Positions 1 to 10,557 of a DNA stretch of 64,000 nucleotides are shown piece by piece. Origin of the DNA: Ditylenchus dipsaci (taxonomy: Eukaryota; Nematoda; Chromadorea; Rhabditida; Anguinidae); assembly GCA_004194705.1 (NCBI GenBank), contig SADC01001278.1, positions 124,001-188,000 of the forward strand. The letters run 5' to 3'. The notes under the pieces are model-generated. The model saw nothing but the letters and a program-made list of their open reading frames with translations, did no database searches and was not told where the DNA came from. The stretch's first letter is position 1, and the number at the start of each line of letters is the position of its first letter. The translations under genes and the position numbers were made by a program.

Positions 1-3000
1 TAGTGACCAGGAGCCTGGTTGTAGTCATTTCGGGGGCCTCGTGGATCTCCTCCTGGACCTCCTCCTCCTACAAAATAACAGATTTTAAAACACATTTGTA
101 AATACAGTGAAGTTAACGAGTCAAACAAAAACTTTGCAAAATATTTCCGAAAAAACAGTCCACATATCAAAATTTAGCCTGAAAAGTAGTAAAACTCACT
201 GCGCATACTGCCCACACCTCCTCCAGAGAAGCCTCCATAGACATAAGCTGCTCCTGGATCGTAATTGGCTGGATCATAGGGTCGTTCCACACTCTTCACT
301 GGTATCTAGAAATTTTTTTTCAATCGACAGTCGAGACTTTTTCTGATGTCTGAGGGCCTTTTTTAAGCATATTTTTGCTTTGTTTACTAATGTCAACATT
401 GAAGTCAACTTAAAAAAATGCGAAAATATGATATATGTTGTCCCCATTGCCCTTGATAATTTGTATTTTTAAAAAAAGTCATGCCTTTTTAGCTCTAACT
501 ACTAGATTTCAGTCTTTTTGGTCAAATATCCGACTCAAATCTTTGTGAAATGAAAATAATGATCACCCAATTTTCGGTTCACCGAATTATTTTGAATACT
601 TTCCGCAGTTATTGCCCCTTTTGACTGCAAAAATACAGGATGTTTTTTTAAAATTAAAATTGTTGAGTCTGTAAAAAATTTTCATTGAGACATATTTAAC
701 AAAGCTTATGCTTGTTTGAAAGCTCTGAATGTGCGATTGAAGACATGTTTTTTAGTATTTACAAAATCTTGATTTCAGTTGTGAAAAAATTGATTCAAAA
801 GTTGTGTCATTTTTTGACAAGTTGTCAAGCAATTTGATTCTAACTTCGATTTATGCTGAAACGCTCTTTGAACGTCTTAGTTCCATGATGTGGCACAGAT
901 TCAAAATCTATCTTACAGAATTATTTTATATGTAAGGTTGTCAAGATATGTCTTTAAAAGAAACATTTTTTCAAATCTTTTTTTTTGACAAGTTTACAGC
1001 CATTTTCATTATTTCAGCCGATGACATTTTTAATTTAATTTCTAGTGATGCAAAAAGTTTTGATGTTATGTTGTAGCGCAGCTCAAGAGCTACAAAACCC
1101 GATTTAAAGAAAAAAATTCAATGTAAGAATGTTTAGATATGACTATTTAAAAAAAACGAAAAGTGACTAAAATTCAGGTTTTCTTCATTTTTTTCCGATT
1201 TTGCTCATTTTTTGAAAAAATGTTTTTTCGAAGACCATATCTTGACAACCTTACATCCGAAAAAATTCTGTAAGAAAGATTTTGTAGCTTTGAATCTGTG
1301 CTACAACATGGGCACCAAGACTAAGACATTTAAAGAGCGCTTCAGCATAAATTAAAATTCGAATCAAATTGCTTGATAACTTGTCAAAAATGACATAACT
1401 TTTGAATCAATTTTTTCACAACTGAAGTCAAAATTTTGTGAATACTAAAAAATACGTCTTTAATCGCACATTCGGGGCTTTCAAAGAAGCATAAGCTTTG
1501 TTGTATATGTCTTAGTGAAAAATTTTACGGACTCAAACCATTTTAATTAAAAAAAACATCCTGTAGTTCTTTAAAAAAACGTGGAGCGTAAACACAAATC
1601 CAAAAAACGATTCTGACGAGATTGATATGCCAAAAATATACTTACAGCTGATAAGTCATTAATCAGAATTTGAACAGCTTCTGCAATATTCTCTTCAGGC
1701 CCGGAATGAGCACAACTCTGTCTACAAATTTATTGTTTTACTCGACGCTAAAACAGTCTTTCAATATACAAACCGGTTGACATAGGACAGATCTCTTTGA
1801 AAATAGTGACCTGGGTCTTAGTCTTCTCGCCTAGCTCTTTTACATTAGCTCCAGCCTTACCCATGATTTGTCCAACATGGGATTGGTGGACAAGCATACG
1901 AGTCTCATTCTTTGCCTTCTGGTCCTGCGAAAAATACAAATACAGATCAAATTAGTACTTCTAAGCAACTAATGCCAACCTGAAGAAGAATGTGGATAAC
2001 TTCTTTGAACAATTCTACAATACTATCCCTGTTGCACACAATTGTGAGGACACTAAAATAAAACTTATAATAAAGTAATTGTTAGTTGGATAAAAGTTGA
2101 AAATGTAGTTGTGTGACTTATTCGATGTCGAATCGATGGCATCGACTTTTCCGAATGGTTGTCAGCACAATTTCCAACACGACAATTTATCATGAAGTTA
2201 CCGTTCGGCGGTGTTTCGATCCGGGACCGACATCGACGCCTCATACTGCAATAAAAACGATAAAAATATTATTGAAACAAAAATTGTCGCTTTCTTAGCA
2301 ATTTTTCATGAAATTATGCCTTTTTTTTACTTTTTCTAAAGTTTTTATAATGAAAGTACTTATTTTTGCTGAAAAATAGCCTTGGACATGCTATTAAAAT
2401 AAAAAAATCAAAATATCCGAGTTGTAAACCAGATTTTTGAATTATTGTTACGTATATAGGTTCATAAAATAGACTACCACTTTTTTGAAAAAGGGCTGTT
2501 CAGCTTTTGATCATATCTAACCAAGCAAGGATTGAAAAAAAATTGAGTACTGATTAAAATGATGAGAAAATTTAGGGCCCTTTTCCTAAATCACTGAGTT
2601 TTTTGCCTCGGTCCCTTTTTGTTGGTTTTCTCGTAATTTTCAAAACTTATGCAAGGGTAGGCAAGCGTATTTTATGATGGTCTGTAATATATATCTCACT
2701 CATGTTTGAGCCAGTCCTAAAATACGCTGGCCCACCCTTGGCTAAAAATTCATAAAAAGACAACAAGGAGCCAATGCAAAAAACCATTTTTTGGGTATAG
2801 GGCCAAATTTAGTGTGCCTAAAGAACCGTGCCTGTCTATGTCCACGAGTTTTGTACGTTTGAATTGGAGGGGGCAGAAATACAGAATTTTTTTTATCACT
2901 ATTTTTTCACGAAAAATTTTCGTATTTTCGGAGTGAAAAGCCGTCCCCCGCCAATTCAAACGTACAAAACTGGTAGACGTAGATGAGCATGGCCCTTTAA

Positions 3001-3355
3001 GTCTCTCAAAAAATGTTTTGTTGGAAGTCTCCGGAAAAGTAACTTAGTTTTCATTGATTAAATTGTCTCGTTTATATTTTGATATAAATATGATTTTTAT
3101 CTAACTTCATAATAATACGAACCTTCTTGCTGAGAGAGTTGATGTTTTCACCGCCTTTACCAATCACAGATCCTTCAAATAGAAATCAAGGGTTAATATA
3201 ACTGTAGTCTTAAGCCATATAAAGCTACCTGCTGCCCTGGTTGGGATGAGTAAACGGAGTTGGTATTGACCCTGGTCTAAAGCCTCGTTGAACCCCAGGT
3301 CATTAAAGCGTTGGCGTTTGCCTGAACCATCCCCGTAACCAGAGTTGCGCTTCAT
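1..3355 (-). CDS. hrpk-1: hnRNP K-like KH-domain RNA-binding protein (partial, C-terminus off the left edge)
   Basis: Poly(C)/RNA-binding protein with nuclear and cytoplasmic roles in splicing and translation control in this family. Exons read on the minus strand: 3229-3355 (start MKRNSGYGDGSGKRQRF), 3123-3172, 2202-2245, 1980-2052, 1774-1924, 1646-1721, 200-305, 1-67. All phases agree. KH1 begins QLRLLIP and carries the RNA-gripping loop GKGG in exon 2, followed by SVPD and ER-VLTI in exons 3-4. KH2 is in exon 5 (RMLVHQSHVGQIMGKAG) and continues DRVVLIPG in exon 6. A linker follows (RPYDPANYDP...YGGFSGGG) and then a Gly/Arg-rich stretch (RGGGPGGDPRGPRN), like the RGG region of hnRNP K. KH3 would lie beyond base 1. 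Exon 6 is one base short at the CCC run 1700-1702; with one more base KH2 reads through to NDLSA. Family identity is strong; the symbol follows nematode usage. Confidence 0.9.
636..1563. mobile_element. 928-bp fold-back (MITE-like) element in an hrpk-1 intron
   Basis: The two halves are inverted copies: CAGGATGTTTTTTT at 636 mirrors AAAAAAAACATCCTG ending at 1563, and homology continues inward through the AAGCTTATGCTT and TTGTCAAGCAATTTGATT blocks. TA dinucleotides flank both ends (634-635, 1564-1565), as expected for a TA target duplication of Tc1/mariner-type elements. It has no coding capacity. A central motif (TGTAGCGCAGCTCAAGAGCT, 1072-1091) recurs in palindromes near 36500, 42705 and 60410. 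Confidence 0.8.
2571..2811. mobile_element. Fold-back element, GGCCCTAT-ended family (copy 1)
   Basis: Ends read GGGCCC (2575) and TATAGGGCC (to 2804). Inside are TTGCCTCGGTCCC and the pair GGGTAGGCAAGCGTATTTTA / TAAAATACGCTGGCCCACCC as inverted arms. Sister copies lie at 28765-29062, 51915-52160 and 63140-63385, with shared parts at 6775-7640, 23286-23553 and 46650-46780. It lies in an hrpk-1 intron. Confidence 0.65.
2829..2990. repeat. Inverted repeat in hrpk-1 intron
   Basis: The arm ending TTTTGTACGTTTGAATTGG (to 2867) is mirrored by CCAATTCAAACGTACAAAAC at 2951. The loop is about 80 bp. No terminal duplication could be fixed. Confidence 0.6.
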
Positions 3356-4921
3356 TTGTCTGAATATCGAGGATTTGATTGATGTGTAAATTCAGTAGGA
3401 GATTATTACAATTATTACCAAGTATTGAAAAATGAAGCAAAAGCGACAACGCAAGTTACTTTTTAAAAACAATGAAGGAGTGCGAAATTTCTATGACAAG
3501 CAGACACACAATCGTATCAAGTAGATAACGATTATTGGCATCCACGCGAGAGATACAGTAAATAAATAAGATTATTTTGTCTTGAATGGAAATATTTTTG
3601 AAAAGTTTGTATGTGTATTTTACAGGGTCACTTTACTGTCCTAGCAGAAAAAAGTAATTTCATAGTTCTTACCAACCCCCCCCTCATAGTTTCGAAAAAT
3701 GACCCAAAGCGTGATGAAATGATTCTTTTGTATTGTGGAGCAGAAAAAGTTAGTCGTAGAGGTGATTTTGGGCAATTTTTTTAAAATTGTGCGGTGGTAA
3801 TCATATAAGTGCACAGAAAATAATTAAAAAGTTACAAACACAAAATTTACAAAAAAAATGTTATTTTTTACAGTAATAGAGGGAAAAAATAATTCTTCAA
3901 GTGATTCTCAAACTGAATTCACTGGCGTCGACCGCTCAAATAAACCCAATGGGCCTGAGCACACTTCCGTTTCTGGAAACGGAAACGGGCAAAAAACGGT
4001 TTCCAGAAACGGAAGTGGGCCCAGGGCAATCGATCTACAACCCCTACAATCTTTTTGTTAGTTATCGTTAGGTGACAGCCAAATAAACAACCTTACACAT
4101 TTTATATATTGAAATACGCTTCACGTGTGTAAAAAAAGAATATGGCTACTTACAAATTAATCTTTGTAATATGATTAAACAATTTATTTTTCATAAATAT
4201 AATTTTTTAAAATTAGCATAGTACGTTAGCATTGCTCTTTCCCATTACTAAGAACTTTTTCATTTGTTGTATCTTCAAACTTTTTAACTTTAAATTCTTA
4301 AAATATATAAGCAGAGCTTTAGACACAATTTTAGCACCACTTAAGACGCGAAAATTATAAAAAAAGTTATTTTTAATACTTTTAGACCAAAAAAGGAAGA
4401 GTCACAGCCAATACTAAAAAAACTAAAAATAAAATTCACGCTTCCGGTAATCTCGTATGATTGCTCAATCAAAATGATGACTTTACTGTTTGCTTAAACG
4501 AATTTCTGTCGAAATGCTGTGAATCAGTTGTTCAGACGAGTAATATTACATTTAGTTTATACAAATTTGAGTTAGCAATAATCTCTATACTTATCCAAAT
4601 AGATGCTAATGGATTGTAACACCAAATCATTTCACTCCATATTTTTATTTATTTTCAGTGAACAAAACAAATTTAACTTAGGGTGGCAGGCTTAGGGTGG
4701 TATAATAGGGTAGCAGGCAAAATATTTCTTACAAAATTTAACATTTTCTAACCAGAAAATGTTTAGAAATGTTGTTTTTTCGGGAGGTGAGTTAAAGTTC
4801 GGGAAGTGATCTTAGGTCACTTTTTCGAAAAATCCGAGCATGTGAGGAGTAAAAGAAGTGCCGAAAATATCATATTTTTTGCAGCTTCTGAGCTAACCAA
4901 ACTAAAACCGTTAAAATTTAG
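3356..4921. other. Intergenic region without a recognised gene
   Basis: AT-rich gap between the divergent hrpk-1 and Cys-rich genes, so it should hold both promoters. The one clear structure is a hairpin at 3964-4015 with 17-base arms (CTTCCGTTTCTGGAAAC and its complement). I see no convincing exon; the longest open frame, over the hairpin, has no family features. Confidence 0.5.
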
Positions 4922-6655
4922 ATGAAAAACGTATTATCTTACCTTTTGGTCATCTACATTTTTATTAAAATAGCCAAATTTTCTGAAGATAGTGAACCAC
5001 TGACTTGTGCTTCTAAATGGCTCTTCTGCGCTGAAAATCGTGCTAAATTGAATGTGGCTTTAGGAGGTTGGGTCACATTTCGTACCGCGACATTTCATAT
5101 CGCGACATTTCGTGTCGCGATATGAAATGTCGCGGTACGAAATGTGACCCAACCCTTTAGGACTCTGCGATGAAAGCGAAGTTCCTTTGACCGGAATCGT
5201 GGCTATAGCCAGTGAAACGTGCAAGTAATACCTTGTCCCAGTTTCAAAAGAATGTCAATGTTTTAAGAGCTATGAGTAACTTGACTAATTGCTTGGATAA
5301 TAATAATCATGCACATGAGACTATTCTGGGTATGCATTAAAAGCATATTTAATTTTTTTTATTTGTTGGAAATCTATAAACTTTACTGCTTACACGCTGA
5401 ATTAGCTAAAAAAAGCGTTAGCTAAAAATTCTCAAGTGAATTTTTGGTCTTTCAATTATCCTGACGATTATGTTAATCGAAATTTCTTGTTTCCAGCCCA
5501 TTTTTACACCGCACTCAAAAAAGCACAAATAAATGAAAATTTCTAAAAATTTAAATTTATCACTCAATTTATAGAAATCAATGCGCTGAAAGTTAAGCGG
5601 AATGTCACAGTGAAAGAAATGCGACAGAAGTACAAATTATATGAGTATATCTGCAATTTGCCACACAGATAATATGTGTTTTTAACTATTTCCATTATTT
5701 AAAATCGTTTAGATGCCGTAAAAGGGTCTTACGATTGTTTCAATAGGTGGTTTCTTGTTAATATCAATATATTTTGATAGCTATAAGCATAAATATTTGC
5801 TAAAAATTTAAAGATGACAGCGTCATTTTTAGCATAACATATTATCTCTAATAAAATGGATCCCTCGACTTTGAGTGCTCAGAGTAGCTATTTTGCAGAG
5901 TTGTTTTTTTGCATTATCTTAACTCCCACAAGCTCTACCGACTTCACTTTTTAAAATTTTGAGCCCCAAAAACCTTGAGATCGACCTCGAAATTTTCCGA
6001 TTTTTTGAGGGTTGAAAAATAAACGGGCCGCCCCGTTTAATATCAATAATACGGTAATCAATCATCGAAATATCGAAAAAATATTTATTCTTCGTAGAAT
6101 TTTACTGTTTTTACTCTATGTTTTTGGGATTTTACATTATTGAAATAAACTTAATTATCGCTCTATCTTTTTAATAAATTTTGATTTATTAAATTAACGG
6201 CTCTAGTAATTACTATTAAACTTTCGACATTTTTAGCCATCCTAAAGTTGTGGAGTTGCAAAAACTGTTTGTCAATCACGAGATGATAGTTCCAAATCTA
6301 GGCACCTGCGGGTAATTTTTAAAAGTCGTGTAATGTTAAAATTTGAATTTTTTCCAGAGCTACCATGAGCCTTTTTAAACGTGTAGAATCTATTTTGACA
6401 GAGAATTGTGGAAACACTGCTAAAAACATTATTTTTAATATGACTAATCTCTATTTGCTTGGGTAGTTTGCTAAAAAGTGGACATTAAACATACAGCTTT
6501 ACAGAAAGAATGCCACTGATGGAGACAAATTTCTGCAAGATTGTGATGACTTTTCTAAATACTTGACTTCAAGTGGTGGCATAATTACTTCTCTGGCTGT
6601 TGGCATTATTTTTAACATTGTTTTGGTCACCTGCTTGCTTATGGGTTTTAAATGA
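4922..6655 (+). CDS. Cys-rich secreted or membrane-anchored protein, about 238 aa
   Basis: Family not recognised with confidence; the Cys layout is reminiscent of nematode DUF19/T20D4.11-like ectodomains. Exons 4922-5066, 5161-5329, 5575-5644, 6237-6311, 6358-6462 and 6505-6655 join in phase. Residues 1-21 form a hydrophobic signal peptide ([20 protein letters not shown]). The ectodomain has eight cysteines (LTC, LFC, GLC, ETC, TNC, GTC, ENC, QDC) and N-glycosylation sites. The C-terminus is a hydrophobic segment ([20 protein letters not shown]) ending shortly after, fitting either a membrane anchor or a GPI signal. Total exon length is 715 bases, one more than a multiple of three: frame changes between 5209 and 5226 (TAA at 5226), where one surplus base would explain it. 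The first intron is the palindromic insertion described separately. Gene structure is well supported; function is unknown. Confidence 0.7.
5066..5154. mobile_element. 89-bp perfect palindrome acting as an intron (introner-like element)
   Basis: Arms 5066-5107 and 5113-5154 are perfect reverse complements (42 bases each, 5-base loop TTTCG). The 8-bp sequence CTTTAGGA flanks it on both sides (5058-5065 and 5155-5162), a target duplication of hAT-like length. It sits inside a coding exon. The second base of the element starts a GT donor (5067), and the right-hand duplication supplies the acceptor CTTTAG (ends 5160). Removing 5067-5160 keeps the reading frame and adds a single Gly. Left unspliced, the 97-base insertion shifts the frame and hits a stop at 5126. 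Confidence 0.8.
5910..6055. mobile_element. Truncated TACCGTATTT-family element
   Basis: The right end AATACGGTAA (about 6046-6055) and the internal AAGCTCTACCGACTTC / GGGTTGAAAAATAAACGGGC blocks match the family. The left terminus is missing. Lies in an intron of the Cys-rich protein gene. Confidence 0.5.
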
Positions 6656-6774
6656 AATGTGAAAATATAGCTTTCTGATTTATTAATGCAAACTAAATAA
6701 TTGCTGAGAATAATTAAAATTTGAAACGTTTTAAATGTAGTAGATTAATTCATAATAAACTTTTTAAAATTATA

Positions 6775-7640
6775 TTGGGCCTACATGAGAATCGGCCTTA
6801 TTTTTTGCTTTGGTCGCCGTGTTGATTTTTCGTGCATTTTTTGCCAACTTTTTTAAGACTTTTGAACAAGAATTGTTGAAGTTGAACAAGAATTAGAATC
6901 GTTAGAATTGTTAAACAAACTGCGACAAAGAAATAAAAAATAAGTACAGGACGTTTGACCACCAGCATATTGACCGCCGGCCAACTTTGATCGCAACCTA
7001 AATTCACCGCCACCTGAATTTTCCTGAATTTCGCCACCAAATTTTGACCGCCAGCCTCTTTATACCAACTTTTAGATTTAAATTTCTTTCTATTTTTTAA
7101 AGGTTTTTTAACTAAATTGTAGCCCTGAATGTCAGCTACATTTTGATAAAATAACTTTTTGTAAAATGGAACAAGAACAGAACTAAACTTTAAAAGGCAC
7201 TCACTTGGCAATGAAAGACGTGTCAGATTATTACCAAGTGAGTGCCTTTTAAAGTTTAGATCTCCTTTTGTTACGTTTTCCCAGAAGTTCTTCTACCAAA
7301 ATATAGCCGACATTCAGGGCTACAATTTAGTTGAAAAACTTTTGAAAAATAAAAAGAAATTCAAATTTAAAAATTAGTATAAAGAGGCTGGCGGTCAAAA
7401 TTTGGCTGGCGGTCAATTTAGGGGGTGGTGAATTTAGGTGGCGGTCAAAAATGGCTGGCGGTCAATTAAGGAGGCGCTTAGTTTATTGGCGGTCAAATTA
7501 GTGGCAGTCAAATTTGTCGGTGGTCAATATGCTGGCGATCAAACATCCTGTACCCGAAAAATTGGCAAAAAACGCACAAAAAAAACAACAGGAGGGACCA
7601 AGACGAAAAAATGGGACCGATTCTCATATAGGGTTTATCA
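6775..7640. mobile_element. Long palindromic element carrying a degenerate minisatellite
   Basis: Left end GGGCCTACATGAGAATCGG (6778) mirrors CCGATTCTCATATAGGG (to 7635). The centre at about 7222 is formed by AAGGCACTCACTTGG / CCAAGTGAGTGCCTT. Each arm carries imperfect 12-18 bp units built on GGCGGTCAAATT (right arm 7388-7540; left arm about 6955-7055 in inverse). End motifs TTTGGTCGC and GAGGGACCAAG link it to the GGCCCTAT-ended family. Confidence 0.7.
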
Positions 7641-8317
7641 TTCTTGCCCATTTTTATTTTGTTCAAATTTCGAGCATGGGAGCACGACAAATATTCTAAG
7701 AATCACTATACATCTAAACAGGACGCCAGGATCTTTAAATTTTTCAAATCTATTCTGATTGTAGAATGATAGAATTTGCGAAAACAAATAACATACTAAC
7801 AGAACAATATTAAAGATCTAAAGTGCTGTGTGGAAATTTAAACACACCTTTCATCTAAGCACCCTTTATTTTGATTAAATGAAATATTTTCTGGTGCAGT
7901 TTTTACTGCTCTGTTGAATTCTATAAACTGTTCACTAAAAGAACGGCTTTGTCACACTTTATTGTGCAAATTTAACTACAAACACCGCTTTTGAGAAAAA
8001 AGACTAAATCTTTTCTTTGGACAAAAAAACTTAGATTTTGTTGTGATAGCATAGAAAGTTTACCCACGTTTGCAAGAGGAGATTTAGGCGGTCATTTTGA
8101 CATATAAGATGTGAATGAGTCATTGTCATATGATGGATATAAAAGCAAAAGAAACTAAAAACATCATTTTACGATAGTCTGAAATATGCTCTATTTTCAA
8201 CACGGTGTATTGACCCTTCAGAGTCACTTTTCCGGAGAAAAAGTGATATTCGTGTTCTTCGTCGAATCCTGCATCGGAATATACCGACCTGCCGAAGGGC
8301 CTCGGGAGTGTTAAAAG

Positions 8318-8828
8318 AGAAGTTCTGTAATTTTGTAATTTGGTCTGACCCCTCAGAAAATAGGAAATTGAATGATGGGCTTGAAAGCCTGTAATTCACT
8401 GAGTGAGATAACACTAAAGTCGGCCATTTTTTGTCTTTAACTCACTGAGCTGTGACCTCCCGAAGTTTGCTACTCAGAAAAAACAGTGCATTTCTCAAAA
8501 TGTTTTATACTTAGTAAAAATATGATGATTTACACTCCTTTAAAAGTTTTTTCGACGCAGAAAGAGTTGCTCTCTCTAATGAGTACAAAAAATTTATAGT
8601 CTGTAATAAATTTTGGCTGAAAAAGTGTGTTTTTTTTAAATGAGAATTTTTCGTACACCAATTTTTGGCGTAAAACCGCCATGAAAATCGGAAATCGGCG
8701 TGTACCCTCCTGAATTTTAGTGCATCAGAAAGAGGATTTCTTGAGGCACCTCAAGAAATGCACTCAATTTTCAATTTTATAAGGGGTCGATGTGGCCTTG
8801 GTGAAACTACAAAATTACAGAACTTCTC
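8318..8828. repeat. Inverted repeat, about 60-bp arms
   Basis: AGAGAAGTTCTGTAATTTTG at about 8319 is mirrored by CAAAATTACAGAACTTCTCT at about 8809-8828. Similarity extends through GGTCTGACCCCT / AGGGGTCGATGTGGCC. The spacer holds a CTGACGCA-poor AT-rich stretch with no coding signal. Confidence 0.6.
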
Positions 8829-9509
8829 TTTCAAAAGTTTTAACTCTTTAAATGATAATATCTCAATTTTTAGATCTAAAAATCGTTCGGCTAAGTGGAT
8901 TAGATTTTGATAGACAAAAATTTTTAGAATTAATAAATACAGTATCGATAAAAAAAAGCACGTGCATAATTTGAAGTTGAAAAAAATGAAAAAAACCCTT
9001 TTTACCGTATTTTAAGCCATTTTTTACTTATTTAAACTTCAACTCATCCGTATCCCAGTGCTGGGTCATTTTCAGACCGCGATTGACCAGTAATTTTGTA
9101 GAAAAAATTAAGAGCTTTCGATAACGCATAAAGTGAAAAACCTGGGCATTAAAATTTTGAGGATATGCTTGTATTCATGTGATCGACCAATTATTTTCTT
9201 CAGGTTCACTTTGATTTTGACTAGAAGTCGATTCCTTTCTGTTGATCGTCATAAGTTTTTCCAGAATGATCGCGAAGAAAAGTTCGACCTATCAAATAGC
9301 ATCCAAGATTCAGGGTTTTCAAACATTATAAAAGATCGAAAATGTGATTAAAAAGCATTTGTTGCATTTTATTTTGCACGTCGCAAAATAGGATATTTTA
9401 GAATATTTCGAAATTTCAGTTTAAATAAGCTTTGTTTAAAAATTAAATAGGTGTTGCATTTTTTTACTTGGTACTGTGTATCACTTAAAGACCTAAGATC
9501 AAAAAAACT

Positions 9510-9755
9510 TACCGTAAAAACTCTATTAACTCCCCCCCCTCGTTCAAAATCGTGTTCTTGGCATTATGTTTTTAGCCCAATTTTTGAAGTCTGCTCTCAA
9601 GCAAGTTACCACCTATTATGTAGCCAGTGAGATGTGCTGCAAAATGAGTGCTAATTCTCCTGGCAGAAGTTTAAAAAAATGGGTCAAAAACAAAATGCCA
9701 AAAACACGATTTTGAATTAGGGGGGGGGGGGGTGGTTAATAGAGTTTTTACGGTA
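9510..9755. mobile_element. TACCGTA-ended fold-back element
   Basis: Left TACCGTAAAAACTCTATTAA mirrors right TTAATAGAGTTTTTACGGTA. Inner arms include a C-run/G-run pair (CCCCCCCCT, and a long G run 9720-9732). A diverged sister is at 40437-40704, sharing TTCAAAATCGTGTTCTTGGC and the AAGTTACCAC block. Confidence 0.75.
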
Positions 9756-10557
9756 CATCATAAATATCACAAAAAGCTATTCGAGAAAAAAACGGTCGCA
9801 GCTAGCTATAGTAAATCAACTATGCTCTACAACATAATGTTGACAAAAACTTTGAGTTGGATTTTGCAATCTGGGTGGTTTCCGTGTAAATCATGAAAAA
9901 AAAATTCAAAAAATTTTGTTAAAATAATCTTTTAACTTGCTGACCAATAATGACCCAAAAAAATGAGTTCTCTTACTAGAAAATTGGATTTTATTGGACA
10001 ATTGGACCAAACACCATGGAAACTTGCTCTTTTATTTTAAAGAGACTAAAATTTTCACATTGGGCAGTCTACTTTTTTTCTTCTAAAATCGACTATACAT
10101 TCTAAATTATTTTTACCATGTGAGCCTATCAAAATTGCTCCGAAAATTCTAAGAAGAGGTGGAACTTTGATGTATGATCTTACGGCTGTGTATTTTTCTT
10201 GCAGGTTTGAAATTTAAAGGTCTATGCCAGTTAGTGACTACTATTTTCAAATTTGTGATGTTTTTAATAAAAGTCTTCATTTTCGTGTAATTTTTTTCCT
10301 AATACTCCCTAGTATCTAAAATCGAACTTATTTTATTGGCGCCGTCTATGAGGTACGATTTTTCAAAAAAAATTCCGAAACACATTTCTTGCGGGTTTTA
10401 CACCCAAAAGACTACACCGGATGAGCACTAAGTAATACACATTAAATAATAATGGGAAGCCTAAAAAGCGCAAAAAAAGTTTTTTAGGAACATAAAGAAT
10501 TTCAAAAACAGTCGTGACTAACTGGATATTTTTAAAATTGAAGCATCTAAGTGAGTT

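Larger units (their letters stand above)
7641..10557. other. Intergenic region; repeats only
   Basis: Apart from the inverted repeats at 8318-8828 and 9510-9755 I see no gene between the Cys-rich gene and the EGF/channel gene. 7760-8160 and 9760-10540 are AT-rich, without arms or coding signal that I can support. The promoter and possibly a first exon of the channel gene should lie near the right end. Confidence 0.45.

Noticed and set aside
5226..5228. TAA as the true stop of the Cys-rich protein
   Set aside because: Downstream exons continue in consistent phase to a membrane anchor with paired cysteines, and the total length shows exactly one surplus base.
6798..7211. 137-codon minus-strand ORF
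   Set aside because: It lies entirely in one arm of a palindrome made of GGCGGTCAA-type units, so the open frame is a by-product of the repeat.
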